NCBI GenBank assembly: GCA_903820565.1
Contig: CAIJHZ010000070.1
Span: 1 to 10,412 of the forward strand
From: an uncultured Actinomycetes bacterium
Lineage (GTDB): Bacteria > Actinomycetota > Actinomycetes > Nanopelagicales > Nanopelagicaceae
Direction: 5' to 3'
Length of the DNA: 10,412 nt
The notes beneath the pieces are model-generated. The model made no database searches. It saw only the letters and a list, made by a program, of their open reading frames with translations, and was not told where the DNA came from. Positions within the stretch are counted from its first letter, which is position 1. Each line of letters opens with the position of its first letter. Both the position numbers and the translations under genes were made by a program. Below, piece after piece: positions 1 to 7,690 of this stretch.

Positions 1-1165
1 AACTTCTCGAATGGTTGATTCACTATTATTTGCCCATGGGTTGCGCACGGGACGATTTACTAGCCCACATCTTGAAACGTATCGCGAACGTATTGCAATT
101 AATGGCCAACCAATTGATCCCAAAGAGTTAATCTTTTCCTATAACGATATAGCTGCCTATCTTGATTTAATGGATACAAAGTTTGAACATCCAATTTCCT
201 TTTTTGAAGCCATAACTGCTTTAGCATTTGCAGCATTTGCCGAGCATCCTGTCGATGTCGGCGTTATTGAAGTTGGCATGGGCGGAGAATGGGATGCAAC
301 GAATGTTGTTGAGGCTGACGTTTCCGTAGTTATGCCTATCGGTTTTGACCACATGGAGTATCTGGGCAATACATTGCAGGAAATTGCCTCAACTAAGGCT
401 GGAATCATTAAAGAAGGGGGCTTTATTGTCCTTGCCCAGCAAGAACCAGAGGCCGCAAAAGAGTTAATCCGCAAAGCCGCTGAAGTTGGTGCAGATGTTG
501 TGCGCGAAGGCATTGAATACTCAGTTGCTTCCCGCGCAGTTGCAGTTGGTGGGCAGTTACTCACAATTCAAGGCATTCATGACACATATGATGAAATCTT
601 TTTGCCATTGCATGGTCGTCATCAAGCCGCAAATGCCGCGTCCGCTCTTGTGGCCGTTGAAGCCTTCTTTGGCGATCAACCATTAGATATCGATGCAGTG
701 CGTGCTGGCTTTGCTGCAGTTACATCACCAGGTCGCTGCGAGGTTGTTCACCGCGATCCAACTGTAATTTTGGATGCAGCACATAACCCACATGGGGCTA
801 AGGCGTTGGCCGATACCTTGCTTAACGAATTTAATTTTGATGAAATTATCGCTGTAGTGGGTGTTTTTGGTGATAAAGATGCAACTGGAATATTGCAAGA
901 ACTAGAGCAGATCGTCGACCATGTGATCGTTACACAAAGTTCATCATCACGGGCGATGCCATCTTCAGAGTTAGAAAAGATTGCATCCAAGATTTTCGGC
1001 GCAGATCGTGTCTTTGAAGTTTCAGATTTAAATTTGGCGTTGGATCGAGCAGTTGGAGATGCTGTGCGTCCGCTGAGTGAAGATACGGTCGGGATTATTG
1101 TGACCGGCTCTGTAGTAACAGTTGGTGAAGCTCGCACATATCTTCGGAAGAAGTTTGCGCAGTGA
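1..1165 (+). CDS. folC: Bifunctional dihydrofolate synthase / folylpolyglutamate synthase, 5'-truncated by window edge
   Basis: This cytoplasmic Mur-ligase-family enzyme adds glutamate to dihydropteroate and then to folates, using ATP. The reading frame is already open at base 2 and reads TSRM before the first in-frame ATG at 11. That matches the end of the family's P-loop segment (GTNGKTST.RM), so the ATG at 11 is internal and the true start lies upstream. About 388 codons are present, out of roughly 430-470 usual for the family. Visible motifs are RTGRFTSPHL (around 44-73), EVGMGGEWDATN (from 269), DHMEYLG followed by STKAGIIKEG (around 350-420), HGRHQAANAA (around 611), SPGRCE (around 728), LDAAHNPHG (770-796) and VVGVFGDKD. 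The form EVGMGG.WDATN, in place of EVGLGGRLDATN, is what I associate with actinobacterial FolC (recollection). The TGA stop at 1163-1165 overlaps the GTG start of the next gene, suggesting translational coupling. Confidence 0.95.
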   Translation, partial: TSRMVDSLLFAHGLRTGRFTSPHLETYRERIAINGQPIDPKELIFSYNDIAAYLDLMDTKFEHPISFFEAITALAFAAFAEHPVDVGVIEVGMGGEWDATNVVEADVSVVMPIGFDHMEYLGNTLQEIASTKAGIIKEGGFIVLAQQEPEAAKELIRKAAEVGADVVREGIEYSVASRAVAVGGQLLTIQGIHDTYDEIFLPLHGRHQAANAASALVAVEAFFGDQPLDIDAVRAGFAAVTSPGRCEVVHRDPTVILDAAHNPHGAKALADTLLNEFNFDEIIAVVGVFGDKDATGILQELEQIVDHVIVTQSSSSRAMPSSELEKIASKIFGADRVFEVSDLNLALDRAVGDAVRPLSEDTVGIIVTGSVVTVGEARTYLRKKFAQ

Positions 1166-1497
1166 AGGTATTAGGTGCATCAGTTCTAATCGCCGAAAGC
1201 ATGACCATGGGTTTTGCAATCCTGCTTGCCATGAAAGATCATTCACATGCGGCAATTATTTATGGTTGCATCGTCTCGTTTTTGCTATTTGTCGCAGCCG
1301 CTCTTGTGCGTCGCCCCGGAGGATTTGTCATTGGTTCAGTTATGCAAGTTGCGATGATCGGCTTCGGTTTTGTCGAGCCATCCTTCTTCATTATTGGGGT
1401 GGTCTTGATTGGTCTCTGGGTGGCAGCCATAGTTGTGGGCCGTAAGGGTGAGGCTGCTCGCGCTGCCTTGCTGGCTGCGGGCCCTAAAAAACCCTAA
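1162..1497 (+). CDS. DUF4233 family small membrane protein
   Basis: A hydrophobic protein of 111 residues whose function is unknown. It has about four membrane segments (roughly residues 3-23, 29-48, 54-72 and 75-93), a short loop with RRPGG (50-54) after the second segment, and a basic, Ala-rich cytoplasmic-type tail ending GPKKP. The RRP.G, QV..IGFGF and GLW..A pattern, together with its place right after folC, fits the actinobacterial DUF4233 family. The GTG start at 1162 is chosen because it overlaps the folC stop as GTGA and keeps the first membrane helix whole; GGAAG lies shortly upstream. A later ATG at 1201 would cut that helix. The gene ends in tandem stops (TAA then TAG, 1495-1500) and lies 12 bases before ndk. 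The constant pairing with folC hints at a link to folate metabolism or transport, but nothing in the sequence proves it. Confidence 0.85.
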   Translation: MKVLGASVLIAESMTMGFAILLAMKDHSHAAIIYGCIVSFLLFVAAALVRRPGGFVIGSVMQVAMIGFGFVEPSFFIIGVVLIGLWVAAIVVGRKGEAARAALLAAGPKKP

Positions 1498-1509
1498 TAG
1501 ACTGGCCTA

Positions 1510-1932
1510 GTGAGTTCAGAAAAGACACTAATCCTCGTTAAGCCCGATGGCGTACGCCGCGGTTTAGTTGGCGAGGTCATTTCACGTATCGAAACAAAAG
1601 GTTATGCAATTGATTCGATGCGCATGCTTCAAGCTGATCGCGCATTATTAGAAAAGCATTACGCAGAACATGTTGGTAAGCCATTTTATGAACCACTGGT
1701 TGAGTTCATGATGTCTGGTCCAATTGTTGCGATCGTTGCATCTGGTAATCGCGTTATCGAAGGCTTCCGTTCGTTAGCTGGTGTAACAGATCCAACTGTT
1801 GCCGCACCCGGAACTATCCGTGGTGACCTAGCTCGCGATCAAGGAACAAAAGTTGTACAAAATATTGTTCATGGCTCTGATTCACCAGAATCAGCGGCTC
1901 GTGAAATTCAGATTTTCTTTCCCGGCAATTAA
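1510..1932 (+). CDS. ndk: Nucleoside diphosphate kinase
   Basis: This enzyme transfers the gamma-phosphate of ATP to other (d)NDPs through a phosphohistidine intermediate, balancing nucleotide pools in the cytoplasm. The protein has 140 residues, the normal family length. It shows LILVKPDGVRRGLVGE (7-22), HY..HVGKPFY (50-60), MMSGPIVA (67-74), DPTVAAPGTIRGDLA (94-108) and the active-site block NIVHGSDSPESA with catalytic His121. The start is GTG at 1510, because the family begins only a few residues before TLILVKPDG. No clear Shine-Dalgarno precedes it, so translation may depend on ribosomes leaving the upstream gene 12 bases away. It is followed 15 bases later by mreB. No residues appear to be missing, and the assignment is secure. 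Confidence 0.98.
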   Translation: MSSEKTLILVKPDGVRRGLVGEVISRIETKGYAIDSMRMLQADRALLEKHYAEHVGKPFYEPLVEFMMSGPIVAIVASGNRVIEGFRSLAGVTDPTVAAPGTIRGDLARDQGTKVVQNIVHGSDSPESAAREIQIFFPGN

Positions 1933-1936
1933 GTAC

Positions 1937-1942
1937 AAGGAG
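1937..1942 (+). promoter_or_regulatory. Strong Shine-Dalgarno for mreB
   Basis: AAGGAG lies 5 bases before the mreB ATG, in the short ndk-mreB gap. Together with the AAGGAG before rodA, it is one of only two strong ribosome binding sites within the folC-rodA unit. It would support high, independent translation of the filament protein MreB. Confidence 0.75.
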
Positions 1943-1947
1943 TAAAA

Positions 1948-2985
1948 ATGTCATCAGGAAGCAGAATGTCCTTTATCGGCCGTGATATGGCGGTTGACTT
2001 AGGCACAGCAAACACACTTGTCTATGTGCGCGGACGTGGCATTGTTCTGAACGAGCCTTCAGTAGTTGCTGTTAATCAAGACACAGGTGGAATTCTGGCT
2101 GTTGGTATTGAAGCCAAGAAGATGATTGGTCGTACTCCTGGCAACATCGTTGCAATCCGTCCTTTGAAGGATGGCGTAATCGCAGACTTTGATACAACCG
2201 AGCGCATGCTGCGCTACTTCATCCAAAAAGTTCACCGTCGTCGTTACTTGGCTAAGCCTCGTATCGTTGTGTGTGTTCCATCAGGTATTACTGGTGTTGA
2301 ACAGCGTGCGGTTAAGGATGCTGGTTATGCAGCAGGTGCACGCAAGGTGTACATCATTGAAGAACCAATGGCAGCAGCTATCGGCGCCGGACTTCCAATC
2401 CACGAGCCAACAGGAAACATGGTTGTAGATATTGGCGGCGGTACCACTGAAGTTGCAGTTATTTCATTGGGCGGAATCGTTACCTCACTCTCAATTCGCG
2501 TTGGTGGCGATGAGCTAGATCAATCAATTATTAACTGGGTTAAGCGTGAATTCTCATTACTTTTGGGTGAGCGCACAGCAGAAGAGATCAAGATGGCAAT
2601 CGGATCTGCTTATCCATTGGCCGGAGAAAATGATGCAGAAATTCGTGGTCGCGATTTAGCAACAGGTCTACCAAAAACCATCGTTGTCTCAGCCGCAGAA
2701 ATTCGCAAGGCACTTGAAGAGCCAGTGAACCAAATCATTAACGCTGTTAAGAGCACACTAGATAAGACACCGCCTGAGCTTGCTTCAGATCTAATGGATC
2801 GTGGCATCGTACTTACTGGTGGAGGAGCACTGCTCAAGGGTCTTGATGAGCGCCTTCGTAAAGAAACCGGAATGCCAATTCACATTGCAGAGCGTCCATT
2901 GGATGCAGTCGCAGAAGGTTCCGGAAAGTGCATCGAAGAGTTTGAAGCACTTGAGAAGGTTCTAATCTCCGAGCCTCGTCGATAA
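1948..2985 (+). CDS. mreB: Rod shape-determining actin homologue MreB
   Basis: MreB is a bacterial actin that polymerises with ATP into membrane-bound filaments and steers the peptidoglycan elongation machinery. The 345-residue length is typical. The actin-fold nucleotide motifs are all present: phosphate-1 DLGTANT (17-23), VCVPSGITGVEQRA (108-121), the IEEP.AAAIGAGLPI block (137-151), phosphate-2 VDIGGGTTEVA (160-170) and the adenosine motif LTGGGALLKGLD (289-300). A short N-terminal stretch, MSSGSRMSF, precedes GRDMAVDLG; an internal ATG at residue 7 also exists, but the AAGGAG at 1937-1942 favours the first ATG. It heads the mreB-mreC-mreD-mrdA-rodA order, with mreC 12 bases downstream. 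Codon use looks biased toward frequent codons, fitting an abundant protein. Identification is secure; that it shapes cells in this organism is inferred from the family. Confidence 0.98.
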   Translation: MSSGSRMSFIGRDMAVDLGTANTLVYVRGRGIVLNEPSVVAVNQDTGGILAVGIEAKKMIGRTPGNIVAIRPLKDGVIADFDTTERMLRYFIQKVHRRRYLAKPRIVVCVPSGITGVEQRAVKDAGYAAGARKVYIIEEPMAAAIGAGLPIHEPTGNMVVDIGGGTTEVAVISLGGIVTSLSIRVGGDELDQSIINWVKREFSLLLGERTAEEIKMAIGSAYPLAGENDAEIRGRDLATGLPKTIVVSAAEIRKALEEPVNQIINAVKSTLDKTPPELASDLMDRGIVLTGGGALLKGLDERLRKETGMPIHIAERPLDAVAEGSGKCIEEFEALEKVLISEPRR

Positions 2986-2997
2986 GGCTTTTCGTTA

Positions 2998-3915
2998 ATG
3001 CGTAACGGAGGACGCGCTCGCTTGCTGCTGGTGATTTTAATTGTCACTTCGTTATTCCTAATTACCTTGGATCTTCGTGGCGTAAAAGTCATTGATGGCT
3101 TCAAGCAGGGTGGGCAAACGGTTATGTCGCCGTTTCAACGTGCGGGCAGTGCGGTCTTGTCTCCAGTCAAAAACTTTTTCTCAGATGTTACGCACTTAGG
3201 TCGAACTCGCAATCAGATTGAAAAGCTTCAAGCGGAGAATGCAAACTTAAAATCTAAACTAATTAATCGTAAAAATGCAGATGCACAACTAAAACAGCTT
3301 AAAGGCATTTTGGATTTAGCAGGAACCGCTGGTTACAAGATTGTTAACGCCAAAGTAATTAGCCATGGATCTAGTCAATCCTTTTCACAAACAATCGTGA
3401 TTGATTCAGGTTCAAATGCTGGAATAAAGAAGAACATGACGGTTCTGTCTCAATACGGAATTGCGGGCGTTGTAAAAGATGTATATCCAACATCGGCATT
3501 AATTTTATTAGCTAGCGATCCAAGTTTTAGAATTGGCGCACGAATTGCAGGGACCCAGCAGATTGGAATCCTGACAGGGCGCGGAACTCGCTCTGCGAGC
3601 CTGCAATTGCTTGATAATTCGACCACCGTTAAGGAAGGCGATGTGCTGCTATCTCGCGGAAGTATCGCAAATCGTCCCTTTGTTCCAGGTGTTCCACTGG
3701 GATATGTAACAAGCGCAGATAATTCAGCGGGAGCTGTAGCTCAGACTGCAACTATTCGCTATTACACAAACTTTTCTACACTTGGAGTCGTTGCAGTTGT
3801 AGTGAGCGGTTCTGCATCAAATCCTGGGGATGCGTTAGTTCCAGTCAAGCCACGAGTTACTCCAATACCAACGGTTACAGTTTTTGTAACTCCATCACCA
3901 ACTCCTACTAAGTAG
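2998..3915 (+). CDS. mreC: Rod shape-determining protein MreC
   Basis: MreC is a single-pass membrane protein whose extracytoplasmic part activates PBP2-RodA and links them to MreB. Of its 305 residues, a basic N-terminus (MRNGGRAR) leads into a membrane helix at about 9-26. A predicted coiled coil follows at about 70-103 (EKLQAENANLKSKL and neighbours), then the MreC beta domain at about 115-270, with VISHGSSQSFSQTIVIDSGS.AGI, GIAGVVKDVYPTSALILLASDPSF and a GDVLLSRG motif. The end is a low-complexity Pro/Thr/Val tail (about 279-305, ending TPSPTPTK), probably flexible and outside the membrane. The ATG at 2998 has no clear Shine-Dalgarno and lies 12 bases after the mreB stop. GGAGG at 3007-3011 lies inside the gene and encodes the Gly-Gly; it is probably not a ribosome site. 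mreD follows after 5 bases. Confidence 0.95.
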   Translation: MRNGGRARLLLVILIVTSLFLITLDLRGVKVIDGFKQGGQTVMSPFQRAGSAVLSPVKNFFSDVTHLGRTRNQIEKLQAENANLKSKLINRKNADAQLKQLKGILDLAGTAGYKIVNAKVISHGSSQSFSQTIVIDSGSNAGIKKNMTVLSQYGIAGVVKDVYPTSALILLASDPSFRIGARIAGTQQIGILTGRGTRSASLQLLDNSTTVKEGDVLLSRGSIANRPFVPGVPLGYVTSADNSAGAVAQTATIRYYTNFSTLGVVAVVVSGSASNPGDALVPVKPRVTPIPTVTVFVTPSPTPTK

Positions 3916-3920
3916 CCATC

Positions 3921-4442
3921 ATGCTTACCCGTCGGCTCTCAATTGCTACACCAATCTTTCTTATAATCTATGTAATTCAAGAGGCGGTAATTTCGCAGTT
4001 TCGCTTACCTGGCGGTGGCTTTTCAATATTAGTAATTTTCACTTTAACCTGGGCCGTGCTCAGTGAAACAGAAGTCGCAGCCGTGGTTGGCTTTGCAGCT
4101 GGCTTCTTGATGGACTTATCGCAGACTGCGGCTGGACCTTTTGGTCAATGGACTTTGATTATGTTGCTGGCTGGATATGCAATTTCCTATGTTGGGTATG
4201 GCGATGACCATGTACAGGGCAATGCAATTGGCATTATTTTCTTTGTTGTAATTGCAAATCTCTTGGTGGAGATTGCCTACGTCGCTAGTGGGGCACTTTT
4301 AGGGGTTTCATCAGGATCACTAATCCAAATACTTATTACCTTGTTTGGAATGAGTATCTGGGCGTTGCTTATTTCGCCAATTCTGCTACCAATTTTTAGT
4401 CGATTGCATGCAATTATTTTTGATTCGCGGTTATCGTTATGA
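3921..4442 (+). CDS. mreD: Rod shape-determining membrane protein MreD
   Basis: MreD is a small polytopic membrane protein that partners MreC in the elongasome; its biochemical role is not settled for the family. This one has 173 residues with about five or six hydrophobic segments (roughly 8-25, 33-48, 52-66, 77-93, 101-127 and 134-160). The VGFAAGFLMDLSQTAAGPFG stretch (56-75) resembles the conserved G..aG...Dl....G region of MreD proteins. Primary sequence is poorly conserved in this family, so position between mreC and the PBP2 gene carries much of the weight. The ATG at 3921 has no evident Shine-Dalgarno and lies 5 bases after the mreC stop. The TGA stop overlaps the ATG of the next gene (ATGA at 4439-4442), implying coupled translation with PBP2. 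Confidence 0.92.
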   Translation: MLTRRLSIATPIFLIIYVIQEAVISQFRLPGGGFSILVIFTLTWAVLSETEVAAVVGFAAGFLMDLSQTAAGPFGQWTLIMLLAGYAISYVGYGDDHVQGNAIGIIFFVVIANLLVEIAYVASGALLGVSSGSLIQILITLFGMSIWALLISPILLPIFSRLHAIIFDSRLSL

Positions 4443-6532
4443 ACAATAAATCCCGACTGTCGCTATTAGTCGTACAAATTCTCATAGTTTCATTAATGGC
4501 GGCGTTGTTAGGTCGTCTATTTTATTTGCAGGTGGCCGCTGGTCCTAAATACCGTGATGCAGCACTTAGTATTCAAAGCCGCGATGTAGTAGCCCCTGCC
4601 ACGCGTGGATTAATTGTTGATGCTTACGGAGTCCCTCTTGCAATGAATAAAGCAGGCTTGGCGATCACAATCGATCGAATTGCTATTGATAAGTTAGAGG
4701 ATAAAGGCGTCGGCGTTATGAAACGCTTAGCAACTTTGTTAAATCTTAAGTATGCAGATATTTATCAAAACACCCGCCTATGTGGTGAGCTTCCGAAGGG
4801 CCAGAAAGCTGGGTGTTGGCAAGGGTCTCGATATCAGCCAATTCCAATTACAAAATCAGCTGACCCTGATATTGCACTACAAATAGTTGAGCGTTCAGAT
4901 GCTTTTCCTGGCGTCGATGCACAACCAGTTGCAATCAGAAGTTATCCAAGTTACCTGAATGTAAATGCGGCTCACGTTTTGGGTTATGTGGGCCCACTAA
5001 CGGAAACAGACTTATTGAAGTCAAATGGGAAGCAGTACTTCCGCAGTGAAACTATTGGTAAAACTGGTCTTGAGATTCAATACGACTCTTTCTTGCGGGG
5101 TGAACCCGGCATTCGAACTGTCATTGTCGATCGCAAAGAATCAATTACCCGTGAAAGCCAAAATACAAAACCTGTAGCGGGGGATCACCTAGTGACAAGT
5201 TTGGATGTTCGATTACAAGCAGCGGTTGAAAAAGCGCTCAAGGATGCTGTGCTGCGTGGTCGCGCTAATGGAAACACATCTGATTCAGGCGCAGCAATAG
5301 TCATGGATGTTAGGACGGGAAGAATCTTGGCTCTTGCTTCTTATCCGACATATGATCCAAATGCTTGGGAAAAGGGATTAACTGTTCAGCAGGCATCAGA
5401 TTTGTTTAGCGAAAAGAAATCAGTACCTGCGCTCAACCGCGCGCTTCAAGGTTTATTTGCCCCGGCATCAACCTTTAAGGCTGTTTCGGTTGTTGCTGCA
5501 GCCGATGCAGGATATGACCTCAATGCAAATTACAAATGTCCTTCACAGGTACAGGTCGGTACGCGTGCATTTCAGAACTTTGATAGTAAAAATCAAGGTT
5601 CCATGAACATGAAGAAAGCTATTGCGGTTTCCTGCGACACCATTTGGTACCAAATCGCCTTTGATGAATGGCTTCGAGATGGTGGATTGCGGCCAAAGTC
5701 AGACCCAAATGATTATTTCTTTAAGGCAGCACAGTCATTTCATATCACCGAGAAGGTAGGAATCGACCTGCCTTCAGAGTCAAGTTCTCGACTAGCTGAT
5801 CGCGCCTACAAAAAGCGTTGGTACGAGCAGAACAAAGATTTCTATTGCAACTATAAAAAACGTGCGACAAAGGCTCAGCAAACTCCATTCTTGTTACAGC
5901 TGGCTGCTGAAAACTGTATTGATGGAGACAAGATTCGTGCCGGAGACGCCGTTAACTTTTCAATCGGCCAAGGTGACACTGTAGTTACACCACTAAAATT
6001 AATTCAGATGTATGCGGCAATTGCTAATGGCGGAACTATTTGGCAAGCCACTCTCGCAAAAGCGATTGTTAAAACCGATGGAACTGTGGTCAAGACTTTT
6101 ACGCCACAAAAACTAGGTGCATTAACTGCCGAGCCTTCAACAATTAAATTCTTACAAGGAGCCCTTCGCGAAGTAGTTGTTAGTGGAACCGCTGCGGGTG
6201 CATTCTCAGGTTTCCCAATTGCAGTGAGTGGAAAAACAGGAACTGCACAGGTCTTTGGTCGAAACCCAAATGGATCATTGAAAGATGACACATCGTGGTT
6301 TGCATCCTTTGCGCCAAGTAATAACCCGCGTTATGCCGTTGTAATGATGGTTGGCCAAGGTGGATTTGGTGCTTCAACGTCAGGCGTTGGTGTTCGCCAG
6401 ATTTATGAAACACTCTTTGGAGTGACAGGTAATAAAGTAATTCCTGGCGCGGCGATATTCCCTGACGGAAAACCTCCAACGCAATTGCCTAAGATTTCAC
6501 CTGCAACCAAGCCAAAGGAGACGGGCAAGTGA
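4439..6532 (+). CDS. mrdA: Penicillin-binding protein 2, elongation-specific transpeptidase
   Basis: This class B penicillin-binding protein cross-links new peptidoglycan during elongation, paired with the RodA glycosyltransferase encoded next. Its 697 residues comprise a short cytoplasmic start, one membrane anchor (about 8-30), a pedestal/dimerisation domain with RDVVAPATRGLIVD..G and the SYPSYLNVNAAHVLGYVG region, and a transpeptidase domain from about 285. Catalytic motifs are intact: S344-T-F-K347 (PASTFK), S398-C-D400 (the SxD form that I recall in PBP2 proteins in place of SxN), and K599-T-G601 (SGKTGTAQVFG). FSIGQGD..VTPL lies at 507-518. Two pairs of cysteines, C115/C126 and C470/C493, lie in the extracytoplasmic part and could form disulfides. 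The C-terminus is a Pro/Lys-rich tail. The ATG overlaps the mreD stop, and the TGA overlaps the rodA GTG (6529-6532). The gene name pbpA or pbp2 is also used. Confidence 0.96.
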   Translation: MNNKSRLSLLVVQILIVSLMAALLGRLFYLQVAAGPKYRDAALSIQSRDVVAPATRGLIVDAYGVPLAMNKAGLAITIDRIAIDKLEDKGVGVMKRLATLLNLKYADIYQNTRLCGELPKGQKAGCWQGSRYQPIPITKSADPDIALQIVERSDAFPGVDAQPVAIRSYPSYLNVNAAHVLGYVGPLTETDLLKSNGKQYFRSETIGKTGLEIQYDSFLRGEPGIRTVIVDRKESITRESQNTKPVAGDHLVTSLDVRLQAAVEKALKDAVLRGRANGNTSDSGAAIVMDVRTGRILALASYPTYDPNAWEKGLTVQQASDLFSEKKSVPALNRALQGLFAPASTFKAVSVVAAADAGYDLNANYKCPSQVQVGTRAFQNFDSKNQGSMNMKKAIAVSCDTIWYQIAFDEWLRDGGLRPKSDPNDYFFKAAQSFHITEKVGIDLPSESSSRLADRAYKKRWYEQNKDFYCNYKKRATKAQQTPFLLQLAAENCIDGDKIRAGDAVNFSIGQGDTVVTPLKLIQMYAAIANGGTIWQATLAKAIVKTDGTVVKTFTPQKLGALTAEPSTIKFLQGALREVVVSGTAAGAFSGFPIAVSGKTGTAQVFGRNPNGSLKDDTSWFASFAPSNNPRYAVVMMVGQGGFGASTSGVGVRQIYETLFGVTGNKVIPGAAIFPDGKPPTQLPKISPATKPKETGK
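6515..6520 (+). promoter_or_regulatory. Strong Shine-Dalgarno for rodA inside the mrdA 3' end
   Basis: AAGGAG ends 8 bases before the GTG at 6529 and fixes that start. It lies within the last codons of mrdA, so rodA has both a 4-base overlap with mrdA and its own ribosome site. Confidence 0.75.
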
Positions 6533-7689
6533 GTCAAATACATGCTCGCCAGCGTTTATATCGACGCAGCCGTCAATCTTTGGTCCATGGATTTGATCCA
6601 GTTTTAACCGCCGTAGTTGGGCTTCTACTTTTTATTGGAACTCTGCTTGTTTGGGCTGCAACCCGTGATTGGTACGCCCGCAACGGTTTAGATGGCCAGT
6701 ACTACTTAAAGCGACACATCATTAACATCATGATCGGGTTAGTACTGGCTTACGGAACAACTGTTATTGATTACCGCTTATTGCGTGCATACACACCATT
6801 TTTATGGGGAGCAGGTGTATTGGGCTTAGGTATCGTTTTGATTCCAGGCTTAGGTAGCGAAGTTAATGGCGCAAAAGCCTGGATTGCATTGCCAGGAGGA
6901 TTCCAAATTCAACCGGCAGAGCTTGCCAAGATTGCAATCATTATTGGAATGTCCATGATTTTATCTGAACGTTCGCATGATAGTGATGGCCCAACAAGTG
7001 GCGAAGTTTTACAATCGCTAGCAGTTGCTGCAATTCCGGTTTTGTTGATTATTCTGCAGCCTGACATGGGAACGATTCTAATTATTTCTGCAGCGGTAGT
7101 AACAATCATCGCAGTATCAGGAGCGCCATCGCGGTGGGTTACTGCATTGCTACTCATTGCAGTTTTAGGTGGATTCGTCGCTGTCAAAGCTGGCGTCATC
7201 AGTGAGTACCAAGTAAATCGTCTTCAGACATTTGTTGATCCAAACGCTGATACACAAGGTGCGGGATATCAACTTCGTCAGGCGCGCATCACTGTCGGAT
7301 CTGGCGGACTGATTGGTACTGGATTATTTGATGGCCCACAAACCAATGGACGCTTTGTTCCAGAACAACAAACTGATTTTATTTTCACAGTCGCAGGCGA
7401 AGAGCTTGGATTCTTGGGTAGCGGTGCAATCTTGATTCTGTATCTAATTTTATTGATGCGAGGTTTTTCGATTGCTAGGCGAACCAATGACCCATTTGGA
7501 CGCTTGGTGTGCACGGGCGTCATTGCCTGGTTCGCATTTCAGATTTTCGAAAACATAGGAATGACCTTGGGCTTGATGCCGATGACGGGCGTGCCTTTGC
7601 CATTTATTTCCTATGGTGGCTCATCGATGTTTGCCACTTTGATCGGGATCGGCTTGCTGCAAAACGTTCACGCTCGTTTACGGGGGTAA
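6529..7689 (+). CDS. rodA: Peptidoglycan glycosyltransferase RodA (SEDS family)
   Basis: RodA polymerises lipid II into glycan strands in the elongasome, working with PBP2. The protein has 386 residues, with a basic cytoplasmic N-terminus (about 1-22) and roughly ten membrane segments. SEDS hallmarks include DYRLLR (81-86), GAKAWI (114-119), QPAELAKI (128-135), LQPDMGT (176-182), GLFDGPQTNGRFVPEQQTDF (265-284), whose Asp283 matches the proposed catalytic aspartate of RodA/FtsW, EELGFLG (291-297), and the signature LMPMTGVPLPFISYGGSS (349-366). RodA is chosen over FtsW because it directly follows the PBP2 gene and mreBCD, with no mur genes nearby. The GTG start overlaps the mrdA stop and is backed by AAGGAG at 6515-6520. 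It is the last gene of the apparent operon. No clear intrinsic terminator follows, so some read-through into rne is possible. Confidence 0.96.
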   Translation: MSQIHARQRLYRRSRQSLVHGFDPVLTAVVGLLLFIGTLLVWAATRDWYARNGLDGQYYLKRHIINIMIGLVLAYGTTVIDYRLLRAYTPFLWGAGVLGLGIVLIPGLGSEVNGAKAWIALPGGFQIQPAELAKIAIIIGMSMILSERSHDSDGPTSGEVLQSLAVAAIPVLLIILQPDMGTILIISAAVVTIIAVSGAPSRWVTALLLIAVLGGFVAVKAGVISEYQVNRLQTFVDPNADTQGAGYQLRQARITVGSGGLIGTGLFDGPQTNGRFVPEQQTDFIFTVAGEELGFLGSGAILILYLILLMRGFSIARRTNDPFGRLVCTGVIAWFAFQIFENIGMTLGLMPMTGVPLPFISYGGSSMFATLIGIGLLQNVHARLRG

Positions 7690-7690
7690 A

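Noticed and set aside
11..13. ATG at 11 as the true folC start
   Set aside because: The frame is open upstream, and the preceding codons (TSR) match the family's post-P-loop segment, so the gene begins before the window.
157..564. Minus-strand open frame of 135 codons within folC
   Set aside because: Antisense to conserved folC motifs; a shadow frame without family features.
748..1137. Minus-strand open frame of 129 codons within folC
   Set aside because: Antisense shadow of the FolC C-terminal domain, with Ser/Thr-rich low-complexity translation.
1122..1445. Plus-strand open frame of 107 codons spanning the folC-DUF4233 junction
   Set aside because: It overlaps two real genes in another frame, reads as Cys/Arg/His-rich without a recognisable fold, and has no ribosome site.
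3007..3024. GGAGG followed by TTG inside mreC as an alternative start
   Set aside because: Starting there would remove the basic residues before the membrane helix. The GGAGG is explained by the Gly-Gly codons, and the ATG at 2998 gives the expected MreC N-terminus.
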